From an uncultured Eubacteriales bacterium (lineage in GTDB: Bacteria > Bacillota > Clostridia > Christensenellales > CAG-138): 22,105 nucleotides of DNA. Position numbers and translations under genes: made by a program. The stretch covers positions 1 through 22,105 of the forward strand of contig URFJ01000019.1 in the NCBI GenBank assembly GCA_900547135.1. Direction: 5' to 3'. Below the pieces are notes generated by a model that was not told where the DNA came from, searched no databases, and saw only the letters and a list, made by a program, of their open reading frames with translations. This document shows, one piece after another, positions 8,052 to 14,564 of this stretch (position 1 is its first letter; each line of letters starts with the position of its first letter).

Positions 8052-8420
8052 ATAATTCCTCCAGTTAAAGCCAATAATAAATAGGTATTTTGAGTACTAT
8101 TACATGGGTTCAATAAATTTTAACATTTGAATACTGCAAATTATGATTTCTACCCATACACACCGGCACACGATTGCGCAGGCATGCCTTATGCGGGGCA
8201 GTCTTATGGATAGAGAGCGTTTAAAGCCGCGCATCAACAAGAATTCAGCGTTAATAATGCCAACAAAATGCTAAATTTTATTGACTAGCTGTCAAGAACC
8301 CGATATAATCAATAAGCGTTGGTTTGTGTCCACGCGCAATTTAGCATGGAATGGGGCCGGGTTCTTTTGGAACACGCCCTTTTCATAGATCAACATAATT
8401 AGAAAACGAGGTGTATCACA
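8052..8420. other. Divergent region between the DUF368 gene and rpmH
   Basis: About 370 bp holding the rpmH promoter (8281-8309) and an rpmH leader of about 105 nt. I see no DnaA-box cluster (TTATNCACA-like) and no dnaA gene, so nothing suggests an origin here. No clear promoter was identified for the DUF368 gene. Confidence 0.45.
8281..8309 (+). promoter_or_regulatory. Near-consensus promoter of the rpmH-rnpA cluster
   Basis: TTGACT (8281-8286), a 17-nt spacer and a perfect TATAAT (8304-8309). This is among the strongest promoters in the window, as expected for ribosomal protein and RNase P genes. Confidence 0.8.
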
Positions 8421-8555
8421 ATGATTAATACCTATCAGCCTAAAAAAAGGCAGAGAAAAAAGGTTCACGGGTTCCGTCAGCGCATGAAGACGAAAAACGG
8501 AAGGAACGTGCTTGCACGCAGAAGGTTAAAGGGCAGGAAAAGGCTGTCCGCTTAA
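8421..8555 (+). CDS. rpmH: Large-subunit ribosomal protein bL34
   Basis: A 44-residue, strongly basic protein: MINTYQPKKRQRKKVHGFR, then RMKTKNGRNVLARRRLKGRKRLSA. This is the full bL34 sequence pattern at normal length. It is a 50S subunit component. The ATG at 8421 has GAGGTG 7 nt upstream. It opens the conserved rpmH-rnpA-yidD-yidC-jag block under a strong promoter. The last codons lie in a perfect 7-bp hairpin, CCGCTTA/TAAGCGG (8548-8564), with no T tract. This may tune the balance between rpmH and rnpA transcripts rather than terminate. Confidence 0.97.
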   Translation: MINTYQPKKRQRKKVHGFRQRMKTKNGRNVLARRRLKGRKRLSA

Positions 8556-8601
8556 AATAAGCGGATGTCTTACGGCGCGCTGCTGCGTTTGAACAGGGGA
8601 G

Positions 8602-8635
8602 GCCGCCGGTGAACGGATATTGTATAGCCGGCGGC
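8602..8635 (+). other. Hairpin in the unusually long rpmH-rnpA spacer
   Basis: GCCGCCGG (8602-8609) pairs perfectly with CCGGCGGC (8628-8635) around 18 nt, with no T tract. The spacer (8556-8801, 246 bp) also holds GCAGCCTG near 8647 matching CAGGCTGC near 8703, and CTTCAGGCTG twice (near 8700 and 8763). A GTG at 8609, after GGGGAGG, opens a 22-codon frame ending at 8677. The region may be a structured leader or processing site for rnpA. Confidence 0.4.
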
Positions 8636-8801
8636 ATACGGAGGATTGCAGCCTGTCAGGATGATTTTCCAGAATAGCCGGACTGTATTTGTATATGCTT
8701 CAGGCTGCAGCAAACCGAAAATCGGCCGTTTGCAGGTGGAATTGCCGAATTTTGGATTGAGCTTCAGGCTGTCAATGAAAAAACATTTTTGAAAGGGTAA
8801 A

Positions 8802-9155
8802 GTGAAGCGCTGTTTTTCTCTTAAGCGAAATAAAGAGTTCCGTTATGTTTACCGTGCAGGCAGGTCACAGAAATGCCGGGCAATGGTTCTGGTATGGCAG
8901 CGTGCCCGCCACGGCTCAATCCGCGTTGGGTTTTCAGTAAGCAAAAAAATTGGAAACAGCGTAACGAGAAACCGGGTTAAGCGTCGGCTAAGGGAAGCTT
9001 TTGCTCCTATGCTGGACGAGCTAAAGCCCGGCTATAGCCTTATATTCATTGCACGCGACGCGATTAAGGACATGGCGTTTGAAGATGTCAGGGCTTCTGT
9101 AAGGTATCTGTTGGAAAGCGCGTCATTGATTATAGACGGCGGAGGCGGGGCTTGA
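8802..9155 (+). CDS. rnpA: Ribonuclease P protein component
   Basis: Protein subunit of RNase P, which with the catalytic RNA matures the 5' ends of tRNAs. The 117-residue basic protein starts MKRCFSLKRNKEFRYVY, has the conserved FSVSKKIGNSV segment and the RNR signature RNRVKRRLREAF (R56-F67). Length is normal. The start is GTG at 8802 with GAAAGGG a few bases upstream, and no ATG gives the family N-terminus. Its stop overlaps the yidD start by 4 nt (TTGA). The RNase P RNA gene is not in this window. Confidence 0.95.
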   Translation: MKRCFSLKRNKEFRYVYRAGRSQKCRAMVLVWQRARHGSIRVGFSVSKKIGNSVTRNRVKRRLREAFAPMLDELKPGYSLIFIARDAIKDMAFEDVRASVRYLLESASLIIDGGGGA

Positions 9156-9403
9156 AAGGAATCCTTTTAGGCCTGATCGAGGGCTACAGGCGGTTTGTAT
9201 CGCCGCTTCTGCCATCGTCGTGCCGGTATATTCCATCCTGTTCTCAATATGCCATGGAGGCGATACGGCGCTATGGCGCATGGCGGGGGCTTTTGCTTGG
9301 CGTTCGCCGGATACTAAGATGCAATCCGTTTATGGCAGGAGGATATGACCCGGTGCCTGACGAATGGACGCACAAAACGAAGACCACTAAAAAAACCGAT
9401 TGA
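9152..9403 (+). CDS. yidD: Membrane protein insertion efficiency factor YidD
   Basis: Small peripheral membrane protein that assists YidC/Sec-dependent insertion. The 83 residues carry the family core FVSPLLPSSCRYIPSCSQYA with C24 and C30, then AIRRYG, and RCNPF with C57 followed by GGYDPVP. Length and motif order are typical. The start is TTG at 9152, overlapping the rnpA stop by 4 nt, with GGAGG 6 nt upstream inside rnpA, so it is translationally coupled. The lysine/threonine-rich tail is not conserved in the family. Confidence 0.95.
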   Translation: MKGILLGLIEGYRRFVSPLLPSSCRYIPSCSQYAMEAIRRYGAWRGLLLGVRRILRCNPFMAGGYDPVPDEWTHKTKTTKKTD

Positions 9404-9453
9404 AGCGGCCAAGGCCGGCTCATGACGAATAATTACGAAAGCGAGGACGCATC

Positions 9454-10452
9454 TTGGAGGGCGCATTTTTTCTTACAAACTGGTTTCTGGAAGGTATGAA
9501 ATGGATATTTCAAAATGTTGCCTTTCAACATACCGTACTTACCATAATCATCTGCACGCTGGTGCTTAAAGGCATCACCCTGTTTTCAGATATAAAGACG
9601 CGTAAATCAACATCTAAGATGGCGGCGTTGCAGCCGGAACTGGATAAAATCAACTCGAAATACAGGGATAATCCCCAAAAGCTGCAGATAGAACAGCGTA
9701 AACTTATGAAAACAGCGGGGGTCAGCATGTGGAGCAGCTGCCTTCCGATGCTTATCACGCTTCCCTTGTTTATATGCTTCTTTAATGCGTTTCGCTATTG
9801 GGGACATGAGCAGATGGTAGAGCTGCTGCTTACGGCCAACTCTGATATGGACGCGGCAAAGGAGATGTTCCTAAGCTTCAAGTTCCTCTGGGTTAATAAC
9901 ATCTGGCAGGCTGACAACGGAATGTCTCCCGTCATCATGGGCGCACAGTCGTTCCTTCAAACTGCCGATCTGCCAAAGCTGCTGTTATTCAAATCAAATC
10001 CCGAAATGCTAACGGTGTTTGAGAACCTGGGAATGGCGGTAAGGAGCAGCATGGTTGTTGACGGGGAAGTCCAGACGATATGGAATTTCATCTCAAGCCA
10101 GGGAGCTATAGCTAAGTATAACGAGCTTACAGCCCCGCTTTCCGAACTCTACGCAGGATACAATAACGGGTGGTTCCTGTTGCCCCTGCTGGCGGGAGGT
10201 TCGATGTTTATGGCCTCAAAACTGACGCAGCCTAATCAGAAAGCGGTGGGTCAGTCAGCTACCCAGCAACAGCAATCAGGAAAGATGATGATGTATATTT
10301 TCCCCGTGATAAGCTTTATAGCGTGTTTGAGCAATAACGCGGCTTTTGCCATCTATTGGCTTTTGAGCAATGTAATAATGATAGTAATAAACTTGGTACT
10401 CAATAAGAAATATCCGCGCGTTGCCATGGCGGATGTTAAAGGGGGCAAATAA
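9454..10452 (+). CDS. yidC: Membrane protein insertase YidC/Oxa1 family
   Basis: Inserts and folds membrane proteins, alone or with SecYEG. The 332-residue protein shows TM1 (about 25-46), the charged cytoplasmic hairpin with MAALQPELDKINSKYRDNPQK, TM2 (SSCLPMLITLPLFICFFNAF), FLWVNNIWQAD, and C-terminal helices ending in FAIYWLLSNVIMIVINLVLNKKY. There is no lipoprotein signal, unlike B. subtilis SpoIIIJ. Aligned by eye from the shared ALQPE, the catalytic TM1 arginine of SpoIIIJ is K39 here. The outside segment between TM2 and the next helix is about 115 residues, longer than in usual Gram-positive homologues. Start TTG 9454 has AGGA 6 nt upstream; an internal ATG at 9496 is the alternative. 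The stop overlaps the jag start. Confidence 0.93.
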   Translation: MEGAFFLTNWFLEGMKWIFQNVAFQHTVLTIIICTLVLKGITLFSDIKTRKSTSKMAALQPELDKINSKYRDNPQKLQIEQRKLMKTAGVSMWSSCLPMLITLPLFICFFNAFRYWGHEQMVELLLTANSDMDAAKEMFLSFKFLWVNNIWQADNGMSPVIMGAQSFLQTADLPKLLLFKSNPEMLTVFENLGMAVRSSMVVDGEVQTIWNFISSQGAIAKYNELTAPLSELYAGYNNGWFLLPLLAGGSMFMASKLTQPNQKAVGQSATQQQQSGKMMMYIFPVISFIACLSNNAAFAIYWLLSNVIMIVINLVLNKKYPRVAMADVKGGK

Positions 10453-11594
10453 TGGATATGAAATCCATAGAGGTCAGCGGTAAAACCGTTGACGAGGCGA
10501 TTTTTAAGGGATTGCAGCAGCTTGAGATTTCCATCGACGAGGTCGAGATTCAAATTATAAAGCAGGAGACAAAGGGTATATTGGGTTTTGGAGCCAAACC
10601 AGCCATTGTAAGGCTTGTTCAGAAAGCGGCTGAGGAAGTGGCGGTTCCGGACTTTTCCGAGTTGTCCCGAAGGTACGAGCGCGGAGGCGGCGAGCGTGGC
10701 AGGCGCGACAGCAAACCTTCTGAGCGCGGGGATGAGCTGAAAAGGAAAAAAACGGAAAGACCAAAGCAGAATAAGGACTGCACAGGCGTCGGCGCGGCTG
10801 CACCTGCCCGCCGGTCCCCCGAAAAGGCTTCTGAGCGGGATTTTAGTAATGAGTCAAAGCCTGCTACGGGAGAACAGAATTTAAGGGCTAAGGAACAAAA
10901 ACAACAAAGGGAAAGCGTTGAAGGCGACAATGCCCAGCGTACAGAGAAGGGCGCCGAGCTTCAAAATGGCGGTGATGGAACCGTTAAGAGTACTGGGCCG
11001 GTCAATCAGGACCGCAAAAATGAAAGAACCAGGCCGGCTGAATGGAAGCCTGATAACAGATCCAACAATGCAGCGAGTATTGGCCTCGAGGAGTGCGAAT
11101 ACAGTGTAAAAGCTGCGCAGGATGAGCCTGGAGCGGTATTTTTGGCTGAAACGGTAAGGCTAATGGGGATTGAAGGCGAACTGAGCGCGTATGCGGACGA
11201 TGAAGCTCTAATGATACGTATAAACAGCAGCGCCAAGGGGGTCTTAATCGGTTACAGGGGCGAAACGCTGGATGCGCTTCAATATATTACGTCGCTTGTG
11301 ACAAACAAGAACCGCCGTGAATCGGGCTATCGCAGGGTAACCGTGGATACGGAGGGATATAGAAAAAAGCGGGAAGCAACCTTGACCGGGCTTGCCAGAA
11401 AGGTAGCCTCGCAGGTAAGGTCGTCAGGCAGGGCAAAAGCACTGGAGCCTATGAACCCGTATGAGCGCAGGATACTGCATTCAGCCCTGCAAAACAACCC
11501 TCATGTAAGCACGCACAGCGAGGGTGAGGAGCCAAACAGACGCGTTGTGGTTACGCCCAAAAGGCGCGGAGCAGGCACGAGGAGCAGGGAATAA
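10452..11594 (+). CDS. jag: RNA-binding protein Jag/KhpB (Jag_N, KH, R3H) with extended linker
   Basis: RNA-binding partner of KhpA implicated in cell division and elongation control in Firmicutes, usually encoded next to yidC as here. Domains: Jag_N (about 3-57, KSIEVSGKTVDEAI ... TKGILGFGAKPA); a long low-complexity charged linker rich in R, E, K, G and N (about 60-225); a type II KH domain with GYRG at 267-270; and R3H (about 300-370, with LEPMNPYERRILHSAL). At 380 residues it is much longer than B. subtilis Jag (about 208), and the excess is the linker. The ATG at 10452 overlaps the yidC stop (TAATG), and GGGGG lies just upstream, implying coupling. Confidence 0.93.
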   Translation: MDMKSIEVSGKTVDEAIFKGLQQLEISIDEVEIQIIKQETKGILGFGAKPAIVRLVQKAAEEVAVPDFSELSRRYERGGGERGRRDSKPSERGDELKRKKTERPKQNKDCTGVGAAAPARRSPEKASERDFSNESKPATGEQNLRAKEQKQQRESVEGDNAQRTEKGAELQNGGDGTVKSTGPVNQDRKNERTRPAEWKPDNRSNNAASIGLEECEYSVKAAQDEPGAVFLAETVRLMGIEGELSAYADDEALMIRINSSAKGVLIGYRGETLDALQYITSLVTNKNRRESGYRRVTVDTEGYRKKREATLTGLARKVASQVRSSGRAKALEPMNPYERRILHSALQNNPHVSTHSEGEEPNRRVVVTPKRRGAGTRSRE

Positions 11595-11626
11595 ATTACT
11601 ATCGCGTTTTGCCAAATTTTTATTCA

Positions 11627-11651
11627 AAGGCATGGAAGGAATCCATGCCTT
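11627..11651 (+). terminator. Hairpin after jag
   Basis: AAGGCATGGA (11627-11636) pairs perfectly with TCCATGCCTT (11642-11651) around a 5-nt loop, 33 nt after the jag stop. The following GTCTGTTGT is only modestly T-rich, so termination may be inefficient. Confidence 0.5.
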
Positions 11652-11924
11652 GTCTGTTGTAGAAAAGTATTGATATTTTTTGGCATATCCCATCACCATT
11701 GATTAAGCAATTTTGCTTATTAAGTATCCAGTTTAGCTTATAGTGCGGCAGGCGTCTTAATCCGTAAGCTCAACAGCAGACATTATAATTAAAATAAAGA
11801 TCATTTAAGCGGAACACGTTCGCCCATATTCGACAATCTTTGCAAAAAGATCACGGCTTATTGTAATACAATGCGTATTTACATTTCACGACATATGTGT
11901 TAAGATTTTATTATACTTGGGGGT

Positions 11925-12014
11925 ATGCAACAGGAATTCAACAGCATTGCAAATTCGTGCAATGCTCACATCGGTTATGTTAAGGATGGCAAACTGGGGG
12001 TGATAAAAAAATAG
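11925..12014 (+). CDS. Possible 29-codon small ORF
   Basis: ATG at 11925 follows a TATACT box and TTGGGGGT. The frame encodes MQQEFNSIANSCNAH followed by IGYVKDGKLGVIKK and a TAG. The GGGGG is almost adjacent to the ATG, which is poor Shine-Dalgarno spacing. A perfect 9-bp hairpin lies within it (AGCATTGCA 11943-11951, TGCAATGCT 11958-11966). It resembles no protein I know. It may equally be an untranslated structured RNA or chance. Confidence 0.2.
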   Translation: MQQEFNSIANSCNAHIGYVKDGKLGVIKK

Positions 12015-12216
12015 GCTTAATGCCGATCTTGTCAATAATTACAAAGCGTTGATTTGGATGAACAGAAAAAAGTGTAAATCTTGATTGCAACGGCCTGTAA
12101 TATGGGTCTTTGCGGTGATAATGATTGTTTGTTGCGATATTGCTGCATCAAAAATTAACCGCACTCAGGTTTATCCTGTAAGCGTTCCCCTAAAAAACAG
12201 AGGGAGTAAATAAGAA

Positions 12217-12705
12217 ATGCTAAAGAAAAGAAATTTATTGGCTATATTGTTATGCGTTGCTATGTTGGTTTCCATGGCACCGGCAGTTATGGCAGATCAG
12301 TTCATCCGTATACATAGCATTACTTTTGGCGATGCAAACCTTGATGGGGTTCTTAATTCTGAAGACACGTTGTTTGTACTCAAATACATAAAAGGCGAGG
12401 TGCAGTTCCTGTCAGATCTCCACTTCGATATAGCGGATGTAACAGGGGACGACGTTATTAACATAGATGACGCGATACGCATCCTTGAGAGCATGGACGA
12501 TCCGTATCACAAAGCACGCATATGCAAAAATGGAGATGCAAACTTTGACGGCGTGGTAACGGCCGCTGACGCAAGTCTGCTTCTGCAATATTGCAACGGC
12601 AGCGTGGGAATCGGGGAAATCGCGCTTCCGCTCGCGGACTTCAACGAAGACGGCGCAATAAATATCAACGACGTATACGCGCTGCTGGATTATCTGGCGG
12701 CGTGA
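12217..12705 (+). CDS. Secreted double-dockerin protein, copy 1
   Basis: A 162-residue protein with a signal peptide (KKR, a hydrophobic core at about 7-22, likely cleaved after VMA at 26) followed only by calcium-binding dockerin-type repeats. Four loops fit D-x-N-x-D-G-x-x-x-x-x-D: D39-D50, D74-D85 (degenerate, T76 and D79), D107-D118 and D141-D152. Each is followed by a helix. Spacing of about 35 residues within each pair matches type I dockerin modules, so the protein is two modules joined by a short linker. No catalytic domain, sortase motif or membrane anchor is present. ATG 12217 has GAGGGAG 10 nt upstream. In cellulosomes dockerins bind cohesins; here the partner is unknown. C126 in LLLQYCNG is shared with copies 2 and 4. 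Confidence 0.85.
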   Translation: MLKKRNLLAILLCVAMLVSMAPAVMADQFIRIHSITFGDANLDGVLNSEDTLFVLKYIKGEVQFLSDLHFDIADVTGDDVINIDDAIRILESMDDPYHKARICKNGDANFDGVVTAADASLLLQYCNGSVGIGEIALPLADFNEDGAININDVYALLDYLAA

Positions 12706-12735
12706 TTTTACATTTAAATTGAGGAGGCAGTTAAA

Positions 12736-13224
12736 ATGTTTAAGAAGAGAAATATCTTTATATTTGCAATCTGCATTGCAATGATTATATCCATAACGCC
12801 TGTTGCAGGCGCTGCTACGCCGGTACAGTTTGTATCTATAGCTGTCGGCGACGCAAACCTTGACGGCACGGTTAATTCGGACGACGCGTTATTTATATTA
12901 AAATATTTGAAGGGCGAGGTTACCCTGTTATCCAACATACACAAGACCCGTGCAGATGCGAATGATGATAAGCTTATCACGATAGATGATGCTATTGCGA
13001 TTCTGGAGGGCAATATAGTCAGTCCATTGCTTAAGGCAATCAAGCTTGGCGATGTAAACTTAGACGGTTCAGTCACAGCGGCGGATGCCAGCCTGCTCCT
13101 GCAGTATTGCAACGCAAACGTAGGAATTGGCGAAATCGCGCTCCCTCCCGCTGATTTCAACCGTGACGGCACGGTGGACATAAACGACGTATATGCCCTT
13201 TTGGACTATCTGGCAGCGTCTTAA
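12736..13224 (+). CDS. Secreted double-dockerin protein, copy 2
   Basis: A 162-residue tandem paralogue of the preceding gene with identical length and layout. It has a signal peptide beginning MFKKRN and ending near AGA at 26, then four dockerin-type loops: GDANLDGTVNSDD, ADANDDKLITIDD (loop glycine replaced by K), GDVNLDGSVTAAD and ADFNRDGTVDIND. The second module (TAADASLLLQYCN ... GIGEIALP ... INDVYALLDYLAA) is nearly identical to copy 1, so these two are the closest pair in the cluster. The ATG at 12736 is 30 nt after the previous stop with GAGGAGG 8 nt upstream. It is likely in one operon with copy 1 and translated efficiently. No function beyond calcium and possible cohesin binding can be inferred. 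Confidence 0.85.
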   Translation: MFKKRNIFIFAICIAMIISITPVAGAATPVQFVSIAVGDANLDGTVNSDDALFILKYLKGEVTLLSNIHKTRADANDDKLITIDDAIAILEGNIVSPLLKAIKLGDVNLDGSVTAADASLLLQYCNANVGIGEIALPPADFNRDGTVDINDVYALLDYLAAS

Positions 13225-13243
13225 ATAAGCCAGGGGGAGAAAA

Positions 13244-13743
13244 ATGATCAGAAAACCACGAATTATAATTGCGTTGGCAATGTGTCTGCTGGCGGTATTG
13301 TCCATTATACCCTATGCCGGAGCGGCCAAGGCCATACCATCCCGTTTGGCACAAAGATGATATACAAGGGAGACGCTAACCTTGACGGAACGATAGACAG
13401 CGACGACGCGCTTTTTATCCTAAACTATTTAAACGGGAGCGGGAGGTTCATTTAGGATACACACCGTTCCGTTGCCGATGCAAACTGGGACGGCGCGGTT
13501 GATATGGACGATGCCATTTTAATTCTTGAGGATCGGGTAGTTCAGCGCCACCGCACGGCCTATACTATTGGGGATGTGAACCTTGACGGAATAATTGACG
13601 CAAAGGACGCGAATCTGCTTTTGACGAGTTTGAATGTACAGGCAGACTGGCGCGGCAAAATTGCTATAACACTTGCCGACTGCAATGCAGACGGCGTTAT
13701 AGACATAAACGATGTATTGGCAATACTGGATTATCTGTCATAG
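13244..13743 (+). pseudogene. Double-dockerin protein, copy 3, broken by a frameshift and a stop
   Basis: The third paralogue starts at ATG 13244 after GGGGGAG and encodes an intact signal peptide (MIRKPRIIIALAMCLLAVL ... AGAA). That frame then ends at TGA 13358. The homologous sequence resumes in another frame as IPFGTKMIYKGDANLDGTID, so a single-base indel lies at about 13325-13350. A second lesion, TAG at 13453-13455, replaces the serine of ISD/LSD in the sister genes. Beyond it the frame is clean through three loops to LAILDYLS and the stop at 13743. Repeat 3 lacks the shared cysteine (LLLTSLNV). Its C-terminal half most resembles copy 4. Two independent lesions make a single sequencing error an unlikely explanation. 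Confidence 0.8.
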
Positions 13744-13786
13744 ATAAACTGACAAAACAAAATATTTAGTAAAGGAGAACATTAAA

Positions 13787-14272
13787 ATAAAAAAAATCAG
13801 GATTTTATTAGCCCTGGCTCTTACTTTTACAGTGTTTATATCAATAATTCCGGTATCAAATGCTGCTGAAACCTATTCCTTTGGCAGAATGTATCTGATA
13901 GAGGGAGATGCAAATCTGGATGGAAGGGTCAACAGCGATGACGCGCTGTATATCCTAAAATATCTTCGCGGTGATTTTGATCTGATTTCTGATCTGCACA
14001 AACGCATTGCCGATGCTACCCGGGACGGCGTAGTCGATAACAATGACGCAATCAAGATTCTGAGCGGCCCGTATCTGGCAATGGGTGTGGAGGTTTATAT
14101 AGGCGATGTAAACCTTGACGGTGTAATAAGCGCAAGCGACGCTAACCTGCTTCTGCGCTACTGCAACGGCCTTGTCAGCGACGCTGAACTGGCTCTGATA
14201 CTTGCCGACTGCAATGGGGACGGCGTGGTGGACACAAACGACGTATTGGCAATACTGGATTCCATATCATAA
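13787..14272 (+). CDS. Secreted double-dockerin protein, copy 4, apparent AUA start
   Basis: The fourth paralogue encodes 161 residues if read from ATA at 13787: KKIRILLALALTFTVF, then a signal-peptide end near SNA at 26, then loops GDANLDGRVNSDD, ADATRDGVVDNND, GDVNLDGVISASD and ADCNGDGVVDTND. AAAGGAG at 13771-13777 is 9 nt before this ATA, just where the sisters have ATG. No ATG, GTG or TTG lies between it and GTG 13832, and starting there would delete most of the signal peptide. So the gene either initiates at AUA (or AUU at 13781) at low efficiency or has lost its start by mutation. The rest of the frame is intact. A terminator follows at 14339. Confidence 0.7.
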   Translation: MKKIRILLALALTFTVFISIIPVSNAAETYSFGRMYLIEGDANLDGRVNSDDALYILKYLRGDFDLISDLHKRIADATRDGVVDNNDAIKILSGPYLAMGVEVYIGDVNLDGVISASDANLLLRYCNGLVSDAELALILADCNGDGVVDTNDVLAILDSIS

Positions 14273-14338
14273 GGCGGCACGAAATAAAAATACCTCCTAT
14301 CGGGTTTATTGGCTAATATCAATCGCTAAACGGAAATT

Positions 14339-14376
14339 AAGGCTGCAGACCGCTCTCTGCGTCCTTATTTATTTTG
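14339..14376 (+). terminator. Intrinsic terminator after the dockerin cluster
   Basis: AAGGCTGCAGA (14339-14349) pairs with TCTGCGTCCTT (14356-14366) around CCGCTC, with one mismatch and one G-U pair. The T-rich ATTTATTTT follows. It lies 67 nt after the stop of copy 4. Confidence 0.65.
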
Positions 14377-14564
14377 AGGCACTGCTTGACATTAAAATCT
14401 AATTGTTCAAATTTGCTTTAATTAATTACTTGATTAAAAAATTGATGATTGTTATCCTTAATATGTTCGTAATTTAGGGCTTTTTGCAATATAACAGCAT
14501 TGCCCGTACCGCGCCTGAGACAGGTCTTAATATCCAAAAGAGCCTATAAGAATAAAAAAAGGTT

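Larger units (their letters stand above)
11595..12216. other. 622-bp region between jag and the dockerin cluster
   Basis: AT-rich. It holds a hairpin after jag (11627-11651), a 13-nt palindrome ATTGTA-A-TACAAT (11860-11872), a TATACT -10-like box (11912-11917), a possible 29-codon frame (11925-12014) and a perfect 9-bp hairpin (11943-11966). A promoter for the dockerin genes must lie here or further upstream, but no convincing -35/-10 pair was found close to 12217. Confidence 0.4.
12217..14272 (+). repeat. Tandem array of four dockerin-only paralogues
   Basis: Four head-to-tail copies of about 490-500 bp, separated by 20-45 bp, each with its own Shine-Dalgarno. Protein similarity suggests two sister pairs: 1 with 2 (QYCN, GIGEIALP, DYLAA) and 3 with 4 (LADCN, INDVLAILD-type ends). 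This fits two rounds of duplication. Integrity falls along the array: copies 1-2 are intact, 3 is broken and 4 lacks a standard start codon. Confidence 0.8.

Noticed and set aside
8143..8274. A 42-codon frame between the DUF368 gene and rpmH
   Set aside because: There is no ribosome site, the composition is not protein-like, and it lies just upstream of the rpmH promoter.
8052..8420. Possible replication origin upstream of rpmH
   Set aside because: No cluster of DnaA boxes, no AT-rich unwinding repeats and no dnaA or dnaN nearby.
13832..14272. GTG 13832 as the true start of dockerin copy 4
   Set aside because: It would remove most of the signal peptide shared by all four copies and has no Shine-Dalgarno; AAAGGAG is placed for position 13787.
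12217..14272. Dockerin repeats read as ordinary EF-hand (calmodulin-type) proteins
   Set aside because: The loop D-x-N-x-D-G-x-(I/V)-(N/D/T)-x-x-D followed by a single helix, in pairs about 35 residues apart in secreted proteins, fits type I dockerins better; EF-hands need a helix on both sides of each loop.
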